From: Temnopleurus reevesii
Taxonomy: Eukaryota > Echinodermata > Echinoidea > Temnopleuroida > Temnopleuridae
DNA: 18,615 bases
NCBI GenBank assembly: GCA_036244855.1
Contig: BQKZ01007329.1
Location: 19,449 to 38,063, forward strand
Direction of reading: 5' to 3'
Shown here: positions 1 to 11,100 of the stretch, one piece after another
How positions within the stretch are numbered: the stretch's first letter is position 1
Layout: the number at the start of each line of letters is the position of its first letter
Notes under the pieces: model-generated
What the model saw: the letters and a program-made list of their open reading frames with translations, nothing else
Told to the model about the DNA's origin: nothing
Database searches by the model: none
Made by a program: the position numbers and the translations under genes

Positions 1-360
1 AATGTAGTGTGCTCATTCCCCAAATTGTTAACGCGTACATTGGAAGTGAGTGCAAAGTACGATGCTCTTGCTTGTAAAGTACGCTTCAACGCAGAAGTTT
101 TTTTCATGTTTCGCCTGCGTTACACGCACGCCTAACGCACTTACTCAGTACTTTAATCGTGCAACCTCTGAGCGTGCTCCCTGCTTTCTATTTGGCGCAG
201 AGTGGAAGTAGCAAAAAACTTGTCGACCAGTTTTCAGGCTGCGTGCTCTGCGTCGTGTCTGCAACCACCAAAAAACGTACTTCCCACGCACGTGCAACGC
301 ACCACTTGACCCATTTTTTGGAAGCAGACCACACGCAGACCGCACGCACGTCCGGTTGTA
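1..360. other. ACGCA/GCGT-rich unclassified segment
   Basis: More GC-rich than its surroundings, with ACGCA/TGCGT and CACGCA motifs repeated many times on both strands (for example near 66, 117-140, 240-260, 287-300, 331-350). Short ORFs on both strands have no recognisable domain. It may be part of a DNA transposon, but no terminal repeats are visible inside the window. Confidence 0.3.
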
Positions 361-842
361 AGAGAGGCTTTAATTTCATCAACAGTTTATGATGAATGTA
401 ACTATGACTGTCTTTCCTTTTGTAATCTTTATTCATTTACTTGTGTGTCTAATCTGTATGAAAATTGAGCTTTATGTTTATGTTTCATAATTATCACCAT
501 TAAAAATTATGTATATTTCAAAATGTATTGTGTTTATTTAAAAGATGTAGTAAGTTGATTGTGTTGAATCCAATGACCTCCAGGAGATGTTATTTTCACG
601 ATGATATTTTCCTGCTTGAACGGAGTAGGGTCAGTCTGGTGATGTATACAGTAACAACACATAAAAACCAAAACAAGGAACAAAAAGGGAATGATGGTCG
701 TCAGGTATTATGAAAATCGAAATTAAATCTAGGAACGACTAATTTGTTAGTCTTTTAGAAATGAACGTTTGCCATTTTCAGGATCGGAAGATTACAATTT
801 GGCGCCCCCAAATTCTGACCGGGGGCTGGAACCCCCATTGGA
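361..842. other. Non-coding AT-rich sequence, no gene seen
   Basis: No convincing coding frame. At 799-809 the sequence ttacaatttggcgccccc resembles an LTR-end plus tRNA primer-binding-site arrangement, followed by a small GCCCCC/GGGGGC inverted repeat (804-809 with 821-826). Confidence 0.4.
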
Positions 843-843
<1 letters not shown>

Positions 844-904
<61 letters not shown>

Positions 905-910
905 AAACAC
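844..910. repeat. (CA)n microsatellite
   Basis: A pure CA dinucleotide run from 844 to 894, then interrupted CA with G substitutions to 910. Confidence 0.95.
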
Positions 911-2819
911 GTTTGTGCATGATTTCCACTTACACAAATCGAATTTCAATTTCATAGAGTAACCTAAATTACATGTATTTGTCGCTAGTGAAATTTCACG
1001 AATCGCACATTTGTGTTTGAGTGTATAAACCCGGACCTACATATATGACGTTCCCAATTTGACATTTATGTCGAAATAGTCCATTCGTTTGTGTCACGCC
1101 TATTCATTATAATTCAGGTAGAAAAGAATGAGAATGTAATCAGAAATAGACAGACGAAGAGGTTTCATTGGAGGAAAAAAAAGAGAAAGAAAATAGAGAT
1201 TTGCAGGGTTATGATAAAATGCATAAGCATAAGAAAAAGTAAAAGTAATTAATCTACACATGATAATAGTGAATGATAAATCAAATTTATATTATAACGC
1301 CGTTTCCTGTCGGAGTAGCATGAATGGAATTGCATTCGAAATTCAGTATCAATCACTGTGAGCAGAGAAGACAAAGGCCTGGGACAAAGTAAACAGCTTC
1401 AATTCAAGCACTAAAAATAGCTAGATACACAAAAATGAATTTAGATCCCTCTTATTCTGCCTGGAATGCTTGAATACCCGGTTGTGAATGAACATGTAAA
1501 CGTCTTTATTTTTTGCCGTAATGAAGCTATTGTGAAGGATTGAGTGAAATTAGTTACTTTATCCCAGTCTTTTTCCTTCTGTTCACAGTGAGTTTGCCTT
1601 AAGCTACATGTTCACATTAATCAAAGTTTATCGTTTTAAACAAAAAGTTACACGTTTTGATAATCACTCTTCTGGCACATACTTTTGTGTCCACCACGCG
1701 TACGAGGATACATTTCTATTAAGTCGCCAACAACTTATTTAGGAAGGAAATTACCTTAATCTAGAAAGGAAATTATCAAATAATAAGCAAGATGTTTGGA
1801 AGCTAAGGTCAAGCATCGTTACCACTCCTTGAGTAACTCATAATACTCATTTCCAGATTTGATGGTCAACTATTATCTTCATTATTGGCAGCAACTCACT
1901 ATTCAAGATGTTTATCGTCTGTTACCCTCACTTCTTTAAGTTCCTTTAATTTGTTTCTTTTTACTGAATGAGAAAGAATTTAGTTTGCTATCAAATAGTA
2001 TTAATATCGTTACCTACAGACTATTGTCAGATTTTACATGTACTTCTTTGATAAAAATTTCCAGAAAAGTCAATGACACAATTGTTAATTAGGTTGATTA
2101 GCTTGATTAAAAAGTTGGTAGGAGCTCGTTTCTTTACTTTGTTTCATTTTGCCAATATCATAATGTTTTTCCGAAAGGGAATTGGCAACGGGGTACAAAA
2201 CATAACATAATTGAACGTGTAAGATTGTTGCGAATGTGTTTGTAACAATATTAATTTGAAGAAATGGTCAGGTGCCAATGTGGAGGCAAGCTGGGGCACA
2301 TGATGAAGAATGTGCAGGTTACTGGTCGCAGGTATTCTGTGAATGTCAGGGGTAGGGGTCAGTAGGAAGTTATTCAAATACCGAGATTGGGCAATGAATA
2401 AAGCTACGAATACGGTATTTCAAAGGTATAACTCAACAGCAATTTTCATGCAATTTGGCAATTTTTTGTTACGTAATATGACGTATGTCATGCATTTCTC
2501 TACAAGTAGTTTATTATATCCTATTGTTTTACCCCCCCCCCCCCTTTCAACCCTTTGACGCGAAGATATCGATAAATACATGGGTGACGATTCATTTGAT
2601 TTAATATTTTCCGAAACATATGCTTTCATGGCTTAAAACGGATTCTTAAATGCAACCTACGAGACACATGGGTTGACAATTGTCAATTGTCTTCACGAGT
2701 TATCAATAATTGAAGTGAGAAGGTGTTAGAGCAAAGAACACAAGCTGATGATCTGCACGTAATCAAATCTAATCACTAGTTTGCCTCACAACTATCTCTG
2801 AAACCAAACAGCACGTACC
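911..2819. other. Intergenic (or upstream) AT-rich sequence, no gene seen
   Basis: No ORF with domain-like content and no RNA gene recognised. It contains a C13 run at 2532-2544 and a 14-bp perfect palindrome ttgacaattgtcaa at 2673-2686 with overlapping ACAAT/ATTGT sites. Confidence 0.5.
2532..2544. repeat. Poly-C tract (C13)
   Basis: Uninterrupted run of 13 C in AT-rich DNA. Confidence 0.9.
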
Positions 2820-3173
2820 TTGAAAGTTATGACATCACATCCCGTACCCTCTTCCGCACCCCTTCCATTACCCCTAGCTCTTTGCCGGATCTTCCCAATT
2901 AAGTGATCTCCGCCAATTGGTTCGCAGAGCGGAGAGATGACGCAAGCCCCTCCCTCTCTTCACAGCAACTTTCACTCGCGTCAGTAAGAGTTTAGGACTG
3001 GCACAGCTTTGGCAACATTGGAAGTTAGTAAGACTTCTCGTTCATCGATAGAGCTTAGGCGAAAAGGAAAGGGAAGAGGCGAATTTTCAAGGATATCTTC
3101 TTACTTTTTCGTTATGTAAGGCTCGCCTAGTTTGTCATTGGCAGAGAGAGAGAGGGTGTGTGTTTCCGCGTCC
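2820..3173 (+). promoter_or_regulatory. Putative promoter and 5' leader of the receptor gene
   Basis: A GC-richer stretch stands out from AT-rich flanks just before exon 1. It holds a palindromic CCAATTGG (2913-2920, a CCAAT box on both strands) inside a 7-bp inverted repeat (2907-2913 with 2929-2935), and a CRE/C-EBP-like TGACGCAA at 2938-2945. There is no convincing TATA box. The GA/GT-rich run just before the ATG (3141-3165) is typical of an untranslated leader. An in-frame stop at 3117-3119 limits how far the reading frame can extend upstream. The transcription start is not visible, and a splice acceptor near 3130 or 3142 would make this an intron/exon boundary instead. Confidence 0.35.
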
Positions 3174-3521
3174 ATGGACTTGTATTCTGTTTACCCTCGG
3201 CGGCAGAACGATTCTCGAAGGAACAGCCTCCCTCAGCCATTTGATCTTCGCGCTTGCAACGGCGGTCGTGCTCGGCGTCGTTCAATACCTCGTATGATCT
3301 CGACCTCGGCTCTGAAGTCGACCGGTGATAGTGGTCTAGCTTGTCAGGAGTTGTTTAGGGTGTGGCGAACCATCACGATGGCCGGAGAACAAAGTGCAGA
3401 GAAACTGGACAACGTCCTGCAGAGCATGGGGAACATCGAAGCAACCCTCAAACAGATCGAGGAGAATGGTCGACCGGGAGATTCAGAGGAATATTTCGAA
3501 CCAAGGGCGGACAAAGAAAAG
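3174..3521 (+). CDS. Exon 1: N-terminal segment of the receptor subunit
   Basis: Open frame of 116 codons ending exactly at a codon boundary before the donor AAG|GTAAAT (phase 0). It is clearly richer in G+C than the following intron. The first ATG after the in-frame stop at 3117 is 3174 (tccATGG; G at +4, but T at -3). A second in-frame ATG at 3378 (acgATGG; A at -3, G at +4) has a better context and would give a 48-residue exon product. Residues 1-68 are basic and Ser/Arg-rich. Residues about 69-100 have spaced Leu/Ile/Met in a Glu/Lys/Gln background, suggesting a short amphipathic or coiled-coil helix. The end is acidic (SEEYFEPRADKEK). No hydrophobic signal-peptide core is seen with either start, which is odd for a receptor whose LBD should be extracellular. 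An unseen upstream exon could supply one. Confidence 0.7.
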
Positions 3522-6500
3522 GTAAATTAGTAAGGATGACTCTAAAGAATTTGTTTATCTTTGAAGTGATTATATTTGTTATGACCATTACTTATTATTG
3601 TTATAACTACCATTTTCATTGTTGTTGTTATTGCTGATCTTATTACTATTATATCATTATTATTATTGTTATTGTTATTTTTATTATTATCATCATTACT
3701 GTCATAATAATAATAGTAATAATAACTATTATTATTGTTATTATAATTATTATTATCATTATTATTTTATTATTATCATTATTATTATTGTTATTATTAT
3801 TATTATCATTATTATTTTATTATTATCATCATTATTATTTTATTATTATCATTATTATTATTGCTAATATCATTATTGTTATTGTTAGTATTATTTTTAT
3901 TATTATCATTCTCATGATTATCATTATTATTATTGCTAATATCATTATTGTTATTGTTATTATTATTGTTATCATTATCATTCTCATGATTATCATCGTC
4001 ATAATCACAATCATTATTTTTTTTAATTTATATTTCAATTCAAGAATCGATGTAAACTCTTTCGTTTTGCATTTGAATTTTTCTTCATGTTTTACACTTC
4101 AATTAAATATATCCATATCATTATATTCGTTGACTATTGTTTTCCTGTTGTGACGCATTTAACACGTAACACAGCATTTTTAGATGTACATTCATGGCTT
4201 CATTTAACTTAATGACATAATTGTCAATAGGAAATTATGCAATAGCCATTGAGAAGTTAAGATGTAGAAGTAGTACGCATGCACTAGAAGATATTAGCAA
4301 CATAAGTGTAGTAGAAGTAATACTAGCAGTAGAAGTAGAAGTAGTAGAAGTAGTATTTGTTTTTGTAGCAGGAATAAAATTCGCTAATGAATTTGGTACA
4401 ACACTAATCAACTAATCAACTAAATCTAAAATGCGTTGACTCTTTTAAAGCCCCAAGATCAGTGGCCTCTCAAATTTAGCAAAATTATTGAATCAATATG
4501 GAGAACGATGATATAAGATACTTTATCGTTGCACTTCCTGACAGTCAAACGTACTATTGAAATATTTGAATATCAGTCAAGCTTACGATAAGAAATAATC
4601 AAATAAATTCCATATGAAATAAACTGGTGCTGAGGTAACTATGATAAGGGAACAAAAATAATTATTTGGTTGCCCTCAAGCGGCTGACCCTCGGAAAATG
4701 GTCTGACGTGAATTTTTTTATTGCTTTGTATTGTTTTATTTCGTTTTACTTTTCATGAAAATTAGACAATCACAGTAACATCAAAGTTCTCATTTTTGTA
4801 ATGAAATATATTCTCAAAATTTAAACGAAATACAGATTCTGTTTGTGCTTTACGCTATGGCGACATACTTGTATACACTTGCTAAATGATGGGAGCAATA
4901 TGATAACATTCCAAAACAAACAAACAAGCGAAAATATAAAATTCTGACCAACGGTATTTAAACCAAAAAAAATCGCATTCGAGGGCAAGCAAACAAATAA
5001 TTTCTTTTTACCTAAGCAAGGAGGGCATCTTCCAATCTCTCCTTCATATCCCAAAACCCTGACCCTGGAAGGAGGTAGAGACCTCGATCCTCACTTTTAT
5101 CTTTAGTACGACTACCTTTAAAAAAGGGCGACAATATTCCTCAACTGATATTATCACACTTGACTCACGTCCTCCCACTAAACCCTCCAAATCTGGTGCT
5201 TCTCGCCCAAATTTGTGGAGAGGATGTCAAAGTTTGGAGGATCTATCAACCTGCACAAAGTTTTTCCCCTGACAATTTTTAACGCGGGAAAACGGTTTAG
5301 AGCGGGAGCAAGTGCATGGTATTAGGGCTATCTGCGTGATTTAGATTGACGTTGTACATGTAGTGAATCGTGTATATACAATTTTAGTCTTATGGTGTTA
5401 ATTTGTGTTTTCAACCACCATAAAGGGTGTACTTTTTTGGTATCCATAATATACTGGAACACGATATTATTTATTTCCGTAAAATAAAGTGGGTCAAATG
5501 AAATAGAACCGTATAGTACACCGTGTATTGATCTGGGCGAACATAACAATCACAAGCCGTTCCTGATTTGAATAGGATTACAAAGGAGCATTGAATTTGC
5601 GTTCGACTTAATTTTTCGGAATAGTTTATATCGTGTTTAGGATATCATACAATCTGACATCCACATTTCACGAGGAAAGAAACGGTCAAGTCAGAAAAGG
5701 GCAATTCTAAGGCGACATCGCTGTCTTATTAAAATAATAGAAGTGAGGTCTGAATTAACATAATAGACCGAAGTGTGAAAGGACTATAAATAGGATTTCA
5801 TTGAGGGATCTAATTCGGCAGCTGATCTGACCCGTGCGAATATATAAATCACTACTTTATAACACATGCAGTGTCACACTGGACAATAATTTCATTTCAG
5901 ACATTCCACATTCTTAAATGACTAGAAGAGGTCAAATAAGCGACCAATGAAAAGTGAATACAGTAATCACATGGAATGTTCTTTTGTTTTTGTTAATACT
6001 CGCTTTATTCGGGAGGGTCATTCATGGAGTTTACCGACACCCAACTGCTTCTTGGCCTAATTAACGAGGCAGCGGGACCAATAATTAGGCCCAGACAGTC
6101 CCGGGTAGAAAGGGGCGATCTCTGTTGTAGGCCTTCTACTGTCGAGATCGATTAAGGATATGATTCCCGACCAGGGTCAAAGGCTTATCATCACGGAACG
6201 TCGAGTCATCATCAGAAGGCGGCCCTTAATATAGACATTTTGGTGAGGCACGGGAACTTCCATGTGGACACGAAGGGGGGAAGGGGAGAGGGGGGGAGGG
6301 GGGGCTGGAAGAATAGTTTCAACGGTATGATTTTCAGTGTCCTGTGTAATAAAAGATAAATTACCCCCCCCCCCCCAGAGAAGAGAAGAGAAGAAGAATA
6401 AATGATAAAAAAAATATATATATTTAAAATTCTTTTATTTCGATTATCATTTTTTTATCATTTAGGAAATAACCAATTCATTTGTATTCACCTCCGAAAT

Positions 6501-7807
6501 GCATATCCATTGTAAATCTAAGATATTAATCCATCCATATTATTTATCCTAGTTCGACGCATGTCTCATGAAAGTAGCAAATATACTTCTTCAACATCTA
6601 CTCTAGATTTGCCACAAAAAAAAACAACGTAATGTTTAAAGGAACATCATACATTCTTTAACGTCTAACTTTAATTCACGTATCGAAATAAGTCAAGTAT
6701 ACTTCTACTTTCCTAACAACAAGCGGATACCGTTAAAGGCTGTTACAGTTAGAGAGCATAATATAGTAGGATGTTGTGGTCTATTAAGGGATAACGAGGT
6801 TCCAGTCATAATTGTTTAGGTTTGGGAATATTGGGCGGATGGTTTGTATTATGGTGTATTCCTGCTTACTCATATTTCTAAAACCACAGCTAATAGACCA
6901 CAAAATGTCATACAACATGGCATATTGTGTGAAACATCTACATGCACGCATAATTAATGTGTTGGAAAAGGTGAATGTTGACATTTACAGTACGCAAAAG
7001 AATTATCAAAAAAAGTGGAAGATGGTTATCACATTTGATACCGTTATCATAACATTTTATTATGAATAATTATTGTTAATTTTTCACAAAAAAACACACA
7101 CACAAATGGTCGTAGACACAGAAGCAAACCTATACACACGTACATGCACAGACACACTAACACGAAGACACACACAAACAAATAAATAAACAAATATAGC
7201 ACTCGCACACTTCGTCTCTTTATTCATTGAATCCGTTCATTCGCGTCTGCTAGTATATACATTTGACTGCTTTTAATTTTCGTTTTAACTATATACACCC
7301 ATACTTACGAAAAAGATGATGCGATAATAATCATAACTTTAGCGGTAGATAACCCCTTTCTCACAAAGTTCGTAAAGATCGGCTCCATATGTGTTATTTT
7401 AGTCGATTTTGAGTGGGGGTTGTCGAGTTACAGGGAAGTAAGGAGTACCTGAGATAAGGGAAACCGACACCCCTTGACACCCCCTCCTAGTCCCCGGGGA
7501 TCAAAATATCCGCACCCCGATCTGCCTCACTGATTTCACCATGCAGAAAATATTCAGCAAAATTGCGAAGAAATTCTCTATAAATGCAGTTTAACGTGTA
7601 CCATGAATAATAATATAATTAAGAATATTAACTTATTCCCGGTTTTCTATCTGACATTTGTAAACTGATACATTCACATGAGTTATTTTATCTATATATT
7701 ACAAAGAGATTTTTAACTTCATCCTACCTTTGACGATTGTTTTTCATTAATTTCATTATCATTATTATTAATATTATTATTGTTATTAGTATCATTATTA
7801 TTATTAT

Positions 7808-7845
<38 letters not shown>

Positions 7846-8060
7846 CCATTATTATTATTATTATTATTATTATTATCATTATTATTAAACACGATATAAA
7901 CTATTTTCGACAAATAAAGTCGAACACCATTTCAAAGGTTCTTTGTAATGCTATTCAAATCGTAACCGACTTGTCATTGTTGTGTCCGCACAGTTCTATT
8001 CACAGCGAATGGATCTATTCTACTTCGACCGACTTTATTTTTCGAAAATAGTTTATATCG

Positions 8061-8105
<45 letters not shown>

Positions 8106-11100
8106 CATTATAATTATTGTCATTTTTATTACCATTATTATCATTATTATTATCATTATTATTGTGGCCAAAATGCCGTATAGTCTATCAAATTGTAACA
8201 CATTACGCGAGAGATGATACTGTATCTGGCAATTATTTCATTATAGTAATAATAATAATAATGGTGGCTACTTGTATAGCGCACATGTTCACCTCATCGG
8301 TGTACATGTACATGAGTTAACACTATTATGTTGTAATACTATCAAATCACAAGAAATAGATATTGTGAATAGTATGTAAAACAAACTAATTGTCATTCGG
8401 CCATCTGGACAAATTTTTTTACGTCGTATAAATCCGGGCATTGAACGTTTTGAACTGAAAAGTCTATATCAAAATATACGCTATTACATGAAACAGCAAA
8501 CTTGCATTGGTATTGCAGCATATGTATTGGATATTACGAGCCCAAAACTTTTATACAAATCCAGTACTGCACTTTAAGGCGTACACCTATAATACGTGTG
8601 ATTCACTTGCTTTGGATTTCAGTCTGAAAACTTGTTCGTTGATGAATTAATTCCGGTATCTACGAACATTTCCTAGTTTCATAAAAACAACATGATCTCT
8701 GTTTTTCGACTCCCTCTTTCTAAATCTAGAACCTCTCACTCAGTAGTCTCTGATAAACCTCCAACAGGCTAAGTGAATGGATCTCAACATTTGCTGCGAT
8801 TTGTAGCTTTAATCCAGAATTCTAATGATTCATTCCTATCGTATAATTTCCTGATATTTTTGTGAAGAAATTTGGATCAGTTCTGGGGCCTGTAACATAA
8901 AAGATGCAATTAAACTTACGATATATAGATATTAATCGTAAGTCTATGGCAAATTGTGTACCAAAGAGATACGATTATTGAAAAATTAATTGTATCTCTT
9001 TTATTTTACAGGCCCCTGATCAGTGGTAACTCTGTACTAATGTTTGCTATCACTATAAACTATAATTCTCATAGTTTTAAAGCTTACCTATGTTTGGTTA
9101 TTGAAATGCTTCTTTCACAAACTTTGAAAATTATGGGGAAAAAAACTTTGCTAAATCTTTTGCTATAAAAAGATTCTAAATGATTTGAACGAATTTTATC
9201 ACATATGATGTTATAAAATGAAGAGAAATAATGTAGCAAATAACAAAATGTGTCGATTTGCGCAATTTTGCTTTTGTCTTCGGTCGCGAAGCAAAGCTAA
9301 GAAGAGATGAAGGTCAAATATCAACTCTTCTATAGATTGATGCAAATACAAACAAAATAATGGGATAGCAGAATTATCATTACACGCCCCTCAGAATAGA
9401 CAAGCAAATGTACAAATATCTTTTGACAGAATAATAAAAAATCTGAAAATCATTAAAATCCACCACAATCAAATAAAAATGATAATAATGAAGTAAGAGA
9501 GTGAGAAAATCTTCAGCCATACGAGATATCAGCAGAATATGACAAGTAGAAGGATACTGATGGTTATCACGTACGATGATAGCAATAATAGTGAATTTGG
9601 CACTAGTACTTTAGACATTACAAGTTATTGTAAATCATTGCTGTAATGGAAATAAACCATTTGGCTCAATGCCCCATGAACTAATCTTACTGTTGAGTAA
9701 TAGGAGTTAAGGTTTGTACTGCATAAAATATCGTTTAGGAATTGAATATGATGAACGCATTAGATAAGCTGGTTTATGGACCAAAAATAATTTATCCAAA
9801 GATAGTGAATCATAACTTTGAAGATATTCTTTAACGCCATGTGCCCAATTAAGGTAAAATCAAAATGAAAGAGGTCATATCTGTAAACCATTTCAGTTAT
9901 GATTAAATTCCCATACAACAGGCGCCCCCTGTGTGGACAAGAGGCCAGGAAAGGAGGTAGGGAATGGAAAATTTAAGCCGAAGAAATATTATTTGTCCGC
10001 TGATAAGGGGGTACAAAATTTGAGCTGGTGGCCTCATATTTTGCTTGTTTGTCAGCTCCTGAGAGGGGGATCAAATTTATAATGAGGCTGAAGAATTGAT
10101 ATATTCGTATTTCATAAGAGCAACTTTATATGACATTTAAAAAGTTAATATTCTAGCAAATTAAAAATTAATATTCTAGCAAATAATTATTGAGCAACCC
10201 ATGAACTATATATAAAACAAACAAAAAAATAATTGGCAATGGATGACATAAATATTTTGACAACCACGTGTTCTTAGTTATCGGAGAATTTTCGTAACAG
10301 AAATGAATTATAAATATTACAACACGAAAAAAAAACATACCGTAAAAACTCGTTTAAATAGATGTTTGTCTTCCATTAGTCAGTTGGTCAGTTGGGCGGC
10401 ATTAAAGTATTTCTGAGCTTCTTATATTTCAGTATACTATTTTAAACGATGGACTTTAAGGGGAGAACAGTAGAAAACTTTTAGCTCGTAGCATTCAATG
10501 AGACTAATAAGGAGAAAAGATTGATTTCATACAATAATTTCTTAAAGATAAAACTGGATTTTCTGTCAACTTCTGCCCACGTTTTGGCTAAAAATTCTAC
10601 GTTGAGTCAAATGTCTAAAAATTTAACATAAAATAAAATCAAGTTTTATAAACAAAATTCTTTGTACAGGTTCATCGACAAGCTAAATATAGTACAGTAT
10701 GGAAAGGTCAAATATTAAAACCACACTGCAAACTTCCTGAAAGTGACTTAATCACAGACGTCTGTCATGTTTGAAGGAATGAATCCATATTAGATATGCA
10801 CCTGGGATATTATGGTATCTCTAAAGAGCAAATATGATCCGACATGGGTCTAAAGATGGTTTGGAACAGGAGGTTGCGGTCAAATTATTTACTAGATCGG
10901 GTTGAGATGTTTCCTTCAACTCAATATTTCTCTAGAAGGAGCATTGGAAACAACTTGAAATGATTCATCAGTTCATATCAATATCAGTGGGTAGTTTAAA
11001 TATAATTTTTTAGTTGGTGTTATTTTTACTGTGATCTCGTTTGTATTCTATTTTTGTTTTTGTTTTTTTTCGTTGTTGCCTGAGGTTTTGAGGGAGGAGT

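Noticed and set aside
188..436. Short ORFs on both strands in the ACGCA-rich segment
   Set aside because: No recognisable family and no codon-like bias beyond local base composition.
3619..4153. Overlapping Ile/Leu/Tyr-rich ORFs on both strands
   Set aside because: Products of the TTA/ATT microsatellite, open in several frames at once.
7744..8163. CRISPR-like or satellite array
   Set aside because: Simple trinucleotide microsatellites with no spacer/repeat structure; the DNA is eukaryotic.
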